DNA of 64,000 nt from Symsagittifera roscoffensis (GCF_963678635.1 NC_087062.1:93099845-93163844), one strand, 5' to 3'. Shown: positions 13,701 to 28,700, numbered from the stretch's first letter. Numbers and translations are program-made. The notes: a model not told the origin generated them from the letters alone.

Positions 13701-16700
13701 AGGAAGTAGCTCATGTAAAGCAGAATTCCCAGAAGTAAAAATCAAAAGACAAATTATCGATCTTTATTTAAAAAGAATATGTATTCTAACACAACCATAT
13801 GGAATCTACACCATAGATATCAGCACAGAAAGTAGATATCATAGCAAACATGTTATCCAAACAGATGATGTTGACATAGAATTTTCAGAAGTATTCACAG
13901 AATACATTAAAAATATACAACACCAAAATTCACAGAGAGCAAACTCAATATTCACCAACGATGTTTTTTTATACTAATATATAGTTATGTATCTATACTA
14001 GAAAATATAGGAACTGAAAGCACATCACCGGTTCAAACATCAAGACACACAAAAGTCAGAAATGACATTGCCGCATTCTGAGCATTTTTTAACACAATTC
14101 GTGAAAATTTTTCAAATAATGAAATTTCACCAAATGTCAAACATGATTTACAAAAAATCCTAGCATGGTTCATAATTGATTATTTTGCACATAATTTTGA
14201 TTTAATTGCAGAAGCAAGAAAAAAATTCAGACCTCAAAGTACCAATGACGACACTGTCATTGCAGAACAATCAGACCATATTTGGGACCCTGAATGGTCT
14301 CATCCATTATTTCTGAACATACCAATAGACATCTCAAGTCAAGCATTTCTATTCACAAAGACTATGTAAAATATTTCCACTTACAATAGATGCAACAACT
14401 TTAAACTATAATTCATTTTTACCTGATAGAAGACAAAATAATAGTTTAAATTCAACTCTTGTACCAGAAAAAAACTTAAATGGAACTAGAAATCTTACAC
14501 AACAAGATATTCAAACACCATCACATTTTATAAATGAAGAAATAGTTGAAAGAATTGTAACAACTATACAGCAAAGTAATTCACCAATACATCCAAACCT
14601 TTACCAAACATTTAGACCAATGACAAAACCACCTTAAAAACAAAGAATATTCACCAGAAGTAATTTTGCAGAGCACAATTATAACTATGTAAATAGATCG
14701 CAAACATCTAAAACCCCTCGTACAAATCAGCATAATCGTTCATTTTCACAACGACAAAATCTCCAACAACAAAAACATCAAATTTCGTAAATTTTAATGA
14801 TAACCCACGAAATCCAAAAGACCCAAGTGAAAACTATCCATTTTTTCAACAGAATAAAAGTAGTAAACAGCCATACCAAAATAAACAAAAAACACCTTAC
14901 TATACACCTAACTGTCTATCATCAGATGATGACGATTTTCATGACCAAAACCATCAACAAAATTATCAAAACCAAAGACTCCACTCTTATCACGTAAATC
15001 AACCAGATATTTTTGAATCATATACATGAGAACAACATATGCGACAACCTAGACCAAATCACGCAACTCAAAATAAAAATTTTTAATCACAAAACCCAGC
15101 AAATACTGATTATTATCAACCAACACAAATGCAAAATGAAATACGACTACCATATTATTTGCAACAACATGAAATAACAAATGCCAAATGCCGCAGAATC
15201 ACTACAGATGACTATGAATCCATACCTCATGGGTGGATCATCAAAAAGTTCAAATAAACCACTGATGGTATTCACAGGCACAGACCCTGAATATTCTGTA
15301 GAAGACTATTAAAATGCAGTCACAGCAAATTTAGTTTTAATTATAGGACCTGAACCAATTACTAAACTCCATCAAAACTGGATACATAGACGCACAGCGT
15401 TAATCCAAACAACACTTGATGGCGCAGCCCAGAAATGGTTTTCAGTTTTACCAATAGACATAAAAACAGATTGGAAAGATTTACACAAAAATTTTCAAAA
15501 ATGTTTGATTCTGAAAGAAATAAACAACATCAAAGAGTTTTATGTAACGAAATTCGTAGACTACCAAATGAAACAATCAAAAAATTGGCAGTTAGAATCG
15601 AAACACAAGTTCAAAAAGCATATTCACTGAACACTCACGATTATAAAAACACGAAAATGACAGAAATTTTAATGATGACTCAAACACCTCAATTAAGAAA
15701 AATAGCTATAAGAAAGAAAGCATCACACCCCTCATCAATTCGAGAACCAGATTTAGATTTCAGAAAACTAGTTGACAAATTAGAACAAGAAGAAACAATG
15801 AAACTTAAAGAAACAAAAAATCTCAAACTACAATACGTTAATAGAATCGAAACAAATAGTACACATGTAAACAACATACATGATTCAGACGTAAGCCTAA
15901 CTGAAAAAATTACCGAAATTTTGAACATATATGAGAAAAATCCCTTTTCAAAGGTAAACCATCTTTCAAGGAATGGTGTAATTTTTGTCGAAGATACGGA
16001 CAGAGCATTGCCGAATGTAGACAAAAACAACAAGATAACCAAAACAAACCACAAAAGTAGAAACAACCAAACAAATCATTCTACCAATACACGAAAAAAG
16101 ATCTCACAAAACATTTATATTTCTCACAAAACAGATATAGTCGATCAAATAGCCAACCAAAATAACCAGTATAGAAAACAACTACTCGCAATCAAATTCA
16201 AACAGAAGAGAAATTTTTGATACCAGTTCCCATTCAAATTCTAGGAATAGACACTATTCAAGCGATAGATCACGTAATTCATCATACAATAGAAAAAAAA
16301 ACTACTCGAATAACAGAAATTGAAGTTATTCAAATAACAGAAACCAACGTTACCAAAACAACAGATCAAGAAACAATTCCTATAACGGATCTAATAATCA
16401 AGGAAACAATAACAATTACTATAATAGGTCACGAAACAACTCACAAAATAGGAATCCCAACTATAACAACCAAAGAAATTATTCTCAATCTCCTCATCGA
16501 AACAACAATCGTTACCCTGATTCCCAACACAAAAATAGAAGTAACACGCCAAAAAATCAGCGACAAATTAATCAGGTACAAACAACTGAAAAAACAACTT
16601 CAGGTCCCCCTGGTATTGACAACACAGAAAGTACCGAACTACAATTAAAACACATTAATTGTGAATCAACAGACAGCGAGAGTGAAACAAATAACACTAT

Positions 16701-19700
16701 CTCAGTTAATATGATCACAGTCGAAAACGACTAAGAACCCATCATATACGAACAACCCTTTAGTTCACACATTTACGAAAATCAATCGGAACTTCTTCAA
16801 GACTACTATACTAGACCCATAAGAAACAATGTATCAATTGAACAGAATGTAAACGAAATAAATACAGTAGTCAATAACGAAAAACAACGCTCAAGTACAA
16901 ATCACATTTACCAAAATATACAAAAAGAACAGCCAAGAGAAAAAATTTGGACAATCCCATTTCTCTTAGAAAGCCCAACAAGTAAAGTATTTCAACCACC
17001 CGATCTTGAAACAGATTTTTTAATTGATTCAGGTGCAGAATCAAATATTATTAACATCCCTACTTGGAATGAAATCAAATCGTTACATCCAATCCTAACA
17101 CCTATAAAGACAGCCAGTAAATTAGCAACAGCACAAGGCTCAACATTAGTAAACTATGGAAAAATCCAACTCTTCCTTGTTCCCACTAGAACGATGGAAC
17201 AAAATAAAATACTAAATAAACCATTTAAACAAACATTTCACATTACAGACATAAAACACAATATCATTGGCATATCATTTATAACTAAGTATATTCCCAC
17301 ATTAAACATTTTGAATAGCAAACTTCATATAAAAGAAAAATACACAACGACAAAAAACACATCCTTAACATTCTTTCAAAGATTAAACAAACAACCACCA
17401 TTTTTCTCCAAATTTTACCCTATTTACAATCAGGAACGAAAATACCTGAAACCACTATCAGGAAATGTATATAACTTTTCAATCAAACAAATCCACCAGT
17501 ACGATAAGAATCAAAACAAACAACATTTCTTTATGTCAGACCTTGAATTTAAACCCATCCATAAAATATATGAAACATTCAATTTCAGATATTATTTCAT
17601 TACACGTATATAAAAATTCACCATACCAGATAACACTACCCTTAGGACTCTTAGGATACTGCGAAACAAATGCTACAACTTCACCCACAAATGAAGTAGC
17701 ATATCGAGTCAATAATATATAACAATTACTAGATATATGTCAATCCACATTTCTTGATGAAGAATTATCAATAAACAACATAATAAGCAACGAAAAAAGA
17801 AACACTGACTACTTCACAAAAACACCATAATTTAAACCAACGTTTAAAATATCACATTATACGGAAGAACAACAAAAGTTTCTAACAATGTTTAATTTTG
17901 AACATTCTCAAATAACACAAAAAGAATTCGACAAACTAGCCGAACTATTATTAAAAGTTCCAACAGTTTATGCAACATCAAAATTCGATATTGGAAAAAT
18001 TAGTTCACCACTACATTTACCTTTGAAGACTGACGCAGTTTTCAAAAAGCAAAGAGCAATTAAAGTACCAATACATTTACAAGATAAAGTAAACAGACTA
18101 CTTGACATTTTAGAACATTATGAAATTATATCACCAGTAAACAAAGAAGAACAACCAAAAGGCAACAACTTTATCAACCCAGTTATCATCTTAGCTAAAG
18201 GAGAATCACTAAAAATTGTTCTAGACGCTAGATACCTCAATTCAGTAATTGATGAAACTAAATGTAATTGGCTCATTGAACCTATTCAAGTAATTCTAAC
18301 AAAAATAAATGGAAAATATTTCACAACCGCAGATATGAATAGTGCATACAATTAAATGCCACTAGATGAACAATCACGACGATTAACACAATTCGTTATT
18401 GGAAATCAACAATACAAATTAATTAGATTATTCTATGGATTTTCCATAGGACGAGCAGCTTTTTCAGCTTTTATGAATAAAATTTTTAGACCATTTAAAC
18501 ACAAAAAAAATTCGCAATCACATACTTAGACGATGTTTTTATGCAGTCACAAACAAAAGACAAAATGTTTCTAATTTTAGAACAATATCATCGAATACTC
18601 AAAAATGAAAACATGAAAGCAGCCCCAGACAAATCACATTTTTTTTAACACGTATAAAATTTCTTGGCCACATTATCGAAAGTAACACTATAGTTCCATT
18701 GAAATCACGAATACACGCAATTCCGAAACTTCAACCACCCCCAATATTCCTTCCAAGAATTCCAAGAATTCCTGGAATGTTAAATTTCCTAAGTAAATAT
18801 GTATACAAAATGCAATTATACTTAAGACCTTTCTATAACATCCTTAGACAACAAAATAACTTCGAATGAACCACCGAACACCAAACAAGATTCGAAGAAA
18901 TAAAAAAAAATTGTTAACAGAACAAATATCAATTACAATCCCTGATCCGAATCAACCATTTTATGCAATGTGCGATTCTTTATGCAATATGCGATTCTTC
19001 AAACTTTGGCATCGGCGCAGCATTACTACAATCACACAGTGGAACAAACAAAATGAATCTTATATTAGCAAATTCTCGCTTATTTACACAATCTGAACTA
19101 CGACTCTCTACTCTCATGAGAGAATGCACAGCTATAATATACACACTTACCGAATATGAATTTCTAATACTTGGATCAAAACATCCAGCAGTTCTATTTA
19201 CAGATCATAAACCTATAATATTCCTTTTTATACAGAAATCAAACCCAAACCATAGAATTTACAGATTTCAATTAATTTTAATGAAATTCCCAAACTTGCA
19301 TATAGTTTGGATAGCAGGAAAACATCTTGCACTACCAGATACATTAAGTAGAAATACACCACCTGAACTACTTACACGAAAAACTATAGTTGAAATACCA
19401 CAAAATAATAAATTCTATCTTGCAAAAAATGAAACATCACCAAGATTGGAATGCAAATATGCAGTAAAAACTGATAAAGATCAGTCACAAATAAATAACT
19501 TACAACATTTCCCACTCTATTTAGACTGTCAAAATAACCACTATGAAGTAGATCTATTAGGAACATCCACATTCAAACCAATTCCTTATTCACATTGGAT
19601 GAAAAATAATACTCAACAAAAAACAATCAAACAACAACCACACAAAAAAGACACCTTTCCGTTGATAGAAAAAGAAAATTTAACTGACAAAATAAACTTA

Positions 19701-22700
19701 TCAGGACCACCAATAAATGATTCAAAATACACATTAAATCAAGTTTTTGATCTCCATGACCCACTCGATACAATTCCATTATCAAAAATAGAAGTTGAAA
19801 ATTTTTTTCTACCACCAACAGAAAAAATTACATTACAGTTATTACAAAAATATCAAAACCTTGATCCCGTAATTCGACAACTCAAATCATGAAATATAAA
19901 ACGAAACCAAGAAAAGCTGATACAACAATATTAGCAAATAAAACACTCCTCAGTTACTTTAGAAAAATAATAATACAACTATTAATGAAATTACAGACCT
20001 TTTAGAATATCAAACACCCGATTTTAAAGTACCCGGTCTCCCCCCCAGCATGATGCTGATAGCATTTAACATATCCCATACACAACATACAAAAGGACAC
20101 TTAGGATCAGAAAAGACATAATCAAACTTTACACAAAATTTTTACTTCCCAACAGCACCAATTTGGATTAAAGTATTATGCAACGATTGCAAAATATGTC
20201 AATTAAATAAACCTTATCCAAATCAAAAACAAATAGCACAAAAACAAGATTTTAAAGGACAAAGTTTATATCTGAATCATAGAATTTCATTCGACAAAAA
20301 GGACCAATTTCATCATCCTCCGAAAGAAATTCTTATATTACGATAATTGTTGATGCATTTACACACTACGTAGCACTCAACCCAGTACTTCATTGTAATG
20401 CTTATTATGCATACTCAACACTTTACGAACATTGGATAGCTAAATTCGGACTACCAGAAAAACTAGTCACAGATAATGGAACAGAATTCATTAACAACGA
20501 AACCATCACATTATGCCACCTGTATAATATTAAACATAAACCACGTACATCTCATGCACCTTGGACAAATGGATTAGTCGAAGGTATGAACCGTTCACTA
20601 CAAGAGTATCTTAGATGCATCCTTAATGGAAATGATATACAATACACTGTATGGTCAACAGATGTAAAATTATTCCCATCATCCTATAATTCACAAATCA
20701 CAACAACTTTAGGAATGTCACCATACGAAATGGTTTTTAATCAAAAGCCACGAAAACCAATTATGTTTACAGCAAACGCTCATAAAAATGCACGAGGTTA
20801 TTGTCAACCAAACAAAGATTCAATTTGTTATAACCTACCCTTACACACACATGATGAAGACCACTTTCATCATCCACAAATTGAATTTAGCTTTCGGTAC
20901 ACATAAACACAAATTTTGCAGTAATAAACACAAACTTTGCAGTAAAAATTAAAATTCAGATAACTTTCCAAAATTGCTAATCAACCACCACCAAACCAGC
21001 CCCCACCAACTACATCTCAAGAATGTCAAATAACACCTACAGCTACAAACAATCCCCAACCATCAACACGCATTTCTTTTCAAGACAACCCACACACTTT
21101 TGAAGAACGACAAGCACGCTTATCAGAACCACTAGAACCAGTTCATCGACAAGCATCTTTCAGCGAACCAACATATAACTTATATCCCACCTTGCAACAA
21201 GACCTCAATCGAGTCAGACACATTAGCCAAAATCAAAATACATTTGAGATACATAGACAGATTATACACCCGCGAAGAAACAGAAATTTTCAAACCCCCA
21301 TAGTTCATTTTGATATACCCCAATCACCAACACCAACTACCTCAGAACTTTCAAGCAGTACACTACCAGAAACTCCCACACTTCTTTCACAACAAAGCAT
21401 CTCAAATATACCCTCACACTACCTAGGTTCAACCCCCACATCACAACAAATCCGAGAAAACCCTTTTAATCCCCCAGACACCACAGAAAGACCACTATAT
21501 TGGACAACACACTCATATACACAAGGTGAACCGAACATAGTAAATGAACCAATAGATATTTCTTCTGATACAACGCTATCATCATTACCAGAAACACTCT
21601 CACTTCCATCAACACCATCAATAAATCATGTCTCACCGACACTTTTCCCTTTAAATTTTCCAAACAACCTCGACGCTAGATACCGAGAACAATCATCGTC
21701 AAATATCCCTTTACGATTAGATTGGAATACTTTTGTAGCACCACCCCCACTATTTGGACAACATCAAGAAAGTAATCGACTCCATAGTTGGGCACTTAAT
21801 AGACTACAATATAGACAAGATATCCACGAAGATATCCGAGAACATAACACTCAAATACTTCAACAAAACAGTCTCCAATTAAAATTTGAAATCACAGTCA
21901 AACTTAATAGTATTGTTCAACACCCTTTTCCCCTAAGTCCGCCAAACATAACAGCTCAATCACTACCTCCTCCATTTATAACAACTGAAGTAATATATAA
22001 ATACGTAGATATACCAAAAACACAATTGGATATATCACATTTTATAACCCATACTCCGGATTATCATACACATGTATACTTTAGAGATATTTACGTTTCA
22101 ACACATTTTTTTTCTAAATTTTTCCGAACAACATACGAATCCATCCCCTCGTACAGGACCTCAGGATTTGTTAGTAATACACTATGATTGTGAAGAAAAC
22201 GAACAAAAAACACTACACAAATACGCTATAAATCAATGCGAATTCGAACCACAAGCCATAGAAACAACAAATATAGTAGCCACACTATACTCAAAAGCCC
22301 GATCAACAACATTAACAGGATACAAGTTTACAGCAACATTTTCCGAAAAGAAAGTACATTGCTCGCAAGTCTCAAACGGAAATAAAAACCGACTAGACCA
22401 CGAATCTTTCTATCAAAGTAAAATAGAGGATTACTACATCTTAGCCCTCAAGACTGTAAGAATGAACTTAGACGACTAAACTTAACACAAAACGACGGAA
22501 TGAATAGAAAACTTGTAAATTTTCAAGTTTTCCCAGACTTAGCACATCAAGCAGAACTTGAAAAACACCAAGGTCACATTAGACTAGATAGAAATTTCCC
22601 CTTTCATGGAACACACGGAAGATTGACATACGATCTACATGATAAACACTGGATACCACATATAGCTATCAATGATCCCTCAAATTGCATATCAGATACA

Positions 22701-25700
22701 AAAAAAATGGACATCCAGAAATATTGTTTTTTGACTGGAAAATACAACTTGAAAAAGTACAACTAACACGAAATTTAAAAGACGACACAATTCTTTACCA
22801 AGGCATTCGACTTCCTTGCAAAAATGACCAAGGATATTGCGATCCTACAACACGCACACAAGCAACCATTGTATGGTTTCCTGAAGAAACCTGCACAGTT
22901 TTCCAAGTTGCAAAAATACACGCTAGAATGATTAAATTTCACCAAAAATATTTTATTGAATCAATCCCATTTGAAGAAATCAATCTTGATCAAATCAGAA
23001 ACAATAAAACAAAATTTAGAAACCTCCAAATATAGAAATTAAACTAACACGTTTTCAAATATACCCGGAAACGGAACTATCATGTAAATATAAAAAACCA
23101 ATTTACAAAACACAGTACTCGACATGAATACAGGACATCTTATTGTAGACCCTATGGCCACATCTTATTCACTTACCGACGGAAACCCTTATGTCTCAGT
23201 AAAATTTCAGAAAAACATAGGAAGAATAGGTGGAAAAATAAAAACACAAGACGCCGTTAGTACACGGTTACAAGAACTATCACTCATGAACCGCATATAT
23301 TTTGGCGCAATTCACTATGATATACATTTAGACATGAAACTAGATAACACAATAAGCAGAATTTTTCAAGAAATGTCACTCTCAGAATTAGAAACACTAC
23401 ACCAATTATGTGAACATGAAAGAACACAAATTCTACAGTCACTAGCACTAGCAGTTCTCAAAATACCATATGCAGGATATTTGTTATCCGGAAATAGATC
23501 AAACTTTATTGGTTTTGAAGGAAATATTTTATGGTATTACACTTGTACCAAAAAAGTGTCACATTTATACGTTTTTGAAGATAAAAGATGTTACAAAAGA
23601 ATCCCCATATTCTACAAAAATAATGTATATTTTGTTAATACACTCTCAAGACGAACATCTTTTTGAGATAAAGCAGTACCATGTGGATCAGAAAATAGCC
23701 ACAACGTTGTACAATTAAATCCCGACAAAGATAAATACTATCTACTAAAACCATACCCAACATTAATGCCACCATTAAAAAAGTTTTCACCTGAATGCAT
23801 TCGAGCTATAGCCCGCAATCCAAATACCGGTTTACAATCGATAGGTACATATTCCAAATCCAATTTACAACATCACATTAGAGCAAAACAGTTTCAAGAA
23901 CTACTAACACAAATGGACACTATACAACGACAATCAATAGACCAAAATTTACGAAAACTTGCAGAAACAGCTGGATTTTCAGATATTTACGCACAAGAAT
24001 ACAGCGGATATTTTAAAGACATCAAAGATTACATATATTTAAACGGTGAAAATTATCGACCACAAGATATATCACCAATTAATATTTTTAGTTTTGTAAA
24101 TCTCAAAAACGAAGTTTTAGCCTTTTTAGGATGGCCATTTTACATCTTAGAAAGATTGACTATCTTATACGCAATGTTTAATTTTATTGGATTTCTTTTC
24201 TCATTACTATAAGGAGTCTATAACACATGCGCAAAACATACACAAGAAAACCGACAAGCCAGCGTAGCACGCATATTATTTGCAGGATTTTTTGGAATAT
24301 TTTCATCATCAATAAATAAAATCCTCCTAGATGCACAAATTAAAGAATATAATACAAAACTATCAACAAATCCCAACACTTACGATGACTCAAATAATAA
24401 TACAAACGCATTACCTACGGCACCCCATTTGCCAAATCTACATCATAATCTTCCATTATCATTAGTCTCACGAAATTTTCGAAACTTAGCAATCACAAAC
24501 CCCCCAAACTTAAGACCCAGCCACATACAAAGCCCCATCCAATATATAGCGAAACAACACCCACCAATTGACAACACATACGAACAAATCATTGAACAGT
24601 CCCATACCACCACTTTTCAGTCTCAAAATAATCATTTTTTTAGCCAACGATAAGCAGACATGTTGGATCACTCCACCGATCAAACTCCCACCCTGCCAAC
24701 CTCAAAAATCCTTTCCCTATTATCCCACTTTTTGCTTTTCCGCCACCTGATTTACCACAAGCCAATACAACATCAGGCATGAATTCTGACACTAACTCAG
24801 ATATCACAATTTATACAACTATTTCACAATTCAATAATTCTGATATCGAAACCCCCGATGAGCTCGCAGATTCCGAACCATCCCCTTCTACTCATACCCC
24901 GACCAGCTCAACAACCTTCTCAAAGCCCCCTTTCCGACCTATCCAATTCCGAAGCCAACATACATCTCCCTACACTCCTTCTCAAGTAACCCCAACCTAC
25001 TCCCCATTTAATAATGAACGCTCCACCAACAACTCCCCAGATAATATTCAAATTTCCGAAGAACTAGATAATTTTATAACACTCCAACAACAATTGCTAT
25101 CTCCCCACACCCTAACTATTCACCAATTATCATCAACAATAAAATCATCAAATCCACCAACACCTACACCAATTTCAGATTATGCTCCATCATTAGCTCA
25201 TTCATCCACTTCAACAGAATCATCCAATAGTACTAACCGTGCTTATAGAGTTTTTAAACGTAAATTCCCAAATCACCCATTCCCATCCAAACCCGGAACC
25301 GCCCGAGAATATATCAATCATCCAGACCACACCAATACTACGAACTTTCTTCAAATAACCCTACCTTTATTTCCCCAATAAACACTAAATCAATCCGACC
25401 CTAGCCCTGAACCACGTTACTTTGTAGATGAACAAGTACTAATACCCACACTTCATTGGACAGCTTATTATAATTTCACTAACCCCCTTACGCTACCACT
25501 CTATAACACCACTATCGATATTGAAAGAAATAAAGACGAATTATTCAGATTCGACACAGCACTCACTCCCCGACAAATTACATACGTAGGAATTAAAAAG
25601 TTACTAAAAACGTTCACTGCACCCCGCGCTAACGACTACTCAATTGAATATTACGATCATAAAATAATCAGATCTAATCAAGACCAATTACTTGACGACG

Positions 25701-28700
25701 ATAAATTCGCTAATCCACAAATCACAGAAAAATTTTTTTTTATTAAATCATCATACATATTCACACTTAACATTCTTGATAATAAGCATGATCACCTTAT
25801 TTCAGAAGAACTATCAGACATCCAAGCATATGAATCATTTCACGAAAAATTTCAAACATTTTCCTTAACCTTTCACTTCCTGACACCAAAAGAACGCGAT
25901 TCGCACTGCTCACACGACATCATGTTGAGAACTAAGGAAACACACACCTACACTTATTATCGTTTTATCCAAAATCATTTTCATTTACACACACCATCAC
26001 GACAACCTCACCACAGATTTCATTTCATTAATTCCAAATAAAGCTCACCGTTCTTCCTAAATTTCACGTATTGCATTAAAAATACTAATTTCCAAGGCAT
26101 CCTCCGGAATTATGATCCAGTCATATATAATTTGTCCACTCACGAAGACCTTCAATGACGAAAAATCCCGACCCGTGATCATTCTGCATGAATATATTCA
26201 ACCCATAGAAGTACCCATTTTAGAATTCATCCACAACACTAAATACAATCAAAAAACTTATAATCTAATCCAGAACACACCTCATGAATTTGCAGTAGGC
26301 ACCGAAGAACTAAAAACCATAAAAGCACTACAATTGCTTTGGCCACTGCTACAAACCAAAAACATAATACGCATACTAGCAAAACTACTAACTACCTCAG
26401 ATGCTACTCACGACATTTTCCCTCACGGCTTTTTCCCCGACAACTAAAGGTAACTATGAATTTAATAATTTTCAAACTAACTAATTCAAAATAAAACTAA
26501 CCATTTTATTCAGTAATTTGCATTTTCTTTAGTCTTCACACCGCGATCATCTTCAAAACAAGAAAAGACAAATTAAATTACAAACTTTGTTTTCCATTTT
26601 AAACTCTATTAAACCAACAGCACTAAATGATGCACTAAAAGTTAATTCAAAGTAGTAAATTCATTTCCAAATTATTTCCCCAAATGTAGTAATTTGAAAA
26701 TACGATGAAAATCAATTAATACTTTTCAACCCCAAAAACAGTAAAATTTAGCACTAAAAGCAGTAAATTCATTCAAATGAAATGCAGTACTAACGTTTCT
26801 ATAACTTCTGTTTAAACGCACAGAAATTCTATCCACAATCGCACAGCTCGCCCACGAAGAATTGTTTAAAATAATGAATTCAAGTTTCAAGTTTGCACTA
26901 ACAACAACTCAAACAAGTAATATTAAGTTTCCACTTTTCCTTTAACCCGGTTGGAATGGAATAACAAAATAACCAAACTAATCAACGCAGCTTACTTAAC
27001 ATCATACACCATAAATTAACAGCATGACTAAGAAAAAAAACCCACGGTACCCAAACCGAATTGAACCAGCTTAAAACTGGATAAATTATTCTTTTAAAGA
27101 CTATTACCAAGTCTAAAAAAGAAACAAAAAAACATCAAAAAGTCTCAAGACATACCCAAACCACAAACAAGTTGATTTTTGAGAAAAAGACACAACCAAA
27201 GAAGCAAAAGGAAAACAAAAAATAATATATAACAAAAGTAAACACAAGAAAGGACCCCTTAAAAAACCAGCACAAAATCATACTCCCCTTCCTGGCCTAA
27301 CCCACCAGAGAGGACGTCCTGCGCATGCTCTATAGCCGGCCTAACCCACCGTGCTACATCCACGCTTTGTGACCACATCACTACTTTTGCCAAGAGATAT
27401 TCAAGTGTGAGTAACTCTTAAAAATAACTGAACTAAAACTAAAACGCTTTTGCGAAAACAATTAATCAAAATAATTACTAAAAAATAGAACTAACAAAAT
27501 TTTATAAAATGTAAATTATAATATGCAGTACATAGATCACGAATAACCACAAGAACGAGCATCCAAAGACTAGACGATTCCATCACACTCAACCTACAGG
27601 ATGGCTAAATACAACTGACATCCCGCTCACAATTACAGCTCATAAAGGATTTAGAGTACGACTTGACTTCGCAGAAAAAGACTTCATTGAATCAGACCAA
27701 TGACCATCTCGATGTTCAAGTATACGTACAGATCCGAGTTACAAGGCATCCCCTCCAAACACGATCTTCACGCCATTCCCAAACCAGATCGAAACACAAT
27801 TCTCCACAACCAATCAAGAACAAACGATCATAACAAACCAACTTGAAATCAGATTGATTTCATTAACAGTCATAGTCTTTGTCAAACGATAACTAACAAC
27901 TTCCTATCGATGATTCCAGCTTCCTGGAGCTTTCTTCTCCAAGAACAAAACAGGAAATGATGCTCGTCAAACAACAACGACCAACATCCCTCCTTCATTA
28001 CAGATAGAAGATCTAAGATTCAAAACTCTGTAAAGCCCGGATGGGTGGAACCAGATATAAACTATATTTATTCTTTGGTTATACATTGGATATTTATCAC
28101 TAAAAAATATTTAATATTAACCAATCACGATCCATCTAACTAACAATCCACTTATTTGTAAGTGCTGAAATTACTTGTAATTTCAGGTTCAGAGAGATTT
28201 GAATTTAACTTAGAAATTAGTTACCTCTCCAAGAGAACTTTAGCAACCGCAATAAGCCAGTATACTCTAGATCTATTGAGCCTAGCAGAGACTAGTTTAA
28301 CACCCTGAGACTAGTAGATATAAGAGTAAGATTAGGATCGGTAATAGACTAAGAAGTTGCACGAATCTATCCGGCCGAAAATAAGATAGCGTGACGAGCA
28401 GACGGTGTACCCTATCCGAAATTACTCTATGAGTTACACCTCGAGCCTAACTCAATTTGTGCTTTTTGTTTTTTTTTCAGGAAAAAATAGTTTTTAGATT
28501 GTTCAAGCTCAAACCTTTTTTCTTATTTTGAGTGCTCAAATTTTATATTCTTTTGGTTATCGGAAAACACATTAAGGTATCTAATAAGAACTGTAAATTG
28601 ATTGAAGCTTTGTTAAAACTGGCTTTTTACCTTCAAAAAGTATAATTGTTACATTTCACAGCAATTTTAAGATATACACCTTGATTCCACAAATTTTGAG

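Larger units (their letters stand above)
10918..28454 (+). mobile_element. 17.5-kb Ty3/gypsy-class LTR retrotransposon with env-like and accessory ORFs (decayed)
   Basis: Boundaries are set by matching LTRs (10918-11324 and 28046-28454, TG...CA) and a 4-bp target duplication ATTT at 10914-10917 and 28455-28458. Inside, in order: PBS, ~1.1-kb leader, gag N-terminal ORF, capsid and nucleocapsid region, aspartic protease (DSG), reverse transcriptase (YLDD), RNase H, integrase (zinc-binding plus DDE), a P/S/T-rich ORF, an env-like region, three unrecognised ORFs and a ~1-kb non-coding stretch. The PR-RT-RH-IN order is that of Ty3/gypsy (Metaviridae). At over 17 kb it is very large for the class; most gypsy elements are 5-9 kb. 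Several stops and homopolymer frameshifts show it is inactive. It lies in intron 7 of the ABCG gene in the same orientation. The sense strand is rich in A and C and poor in G, unlike the host introns. Confidence 0.93.

Noticed and set aside
14797-14997. 66-codon frame in the gag region
   Set aside because: Frame shadow within the disrupted gag; low complexity and no domain.
15689-16066. 125-codon open frame on the - strand in the gag region
   Set aside because: Antisense shadow of the capsid/nucleocapsid frame; hydrophobic composition results from the A-rich opposite strand.
16217-16648. 143-codon open frame after the zinc knuckle
   Set aside because: A different frame over the same bases gives the Asn/Arg/Ser-rich nucleocapsid tail expected in gag. 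The Ile/Thr-rich reading is its shadow.
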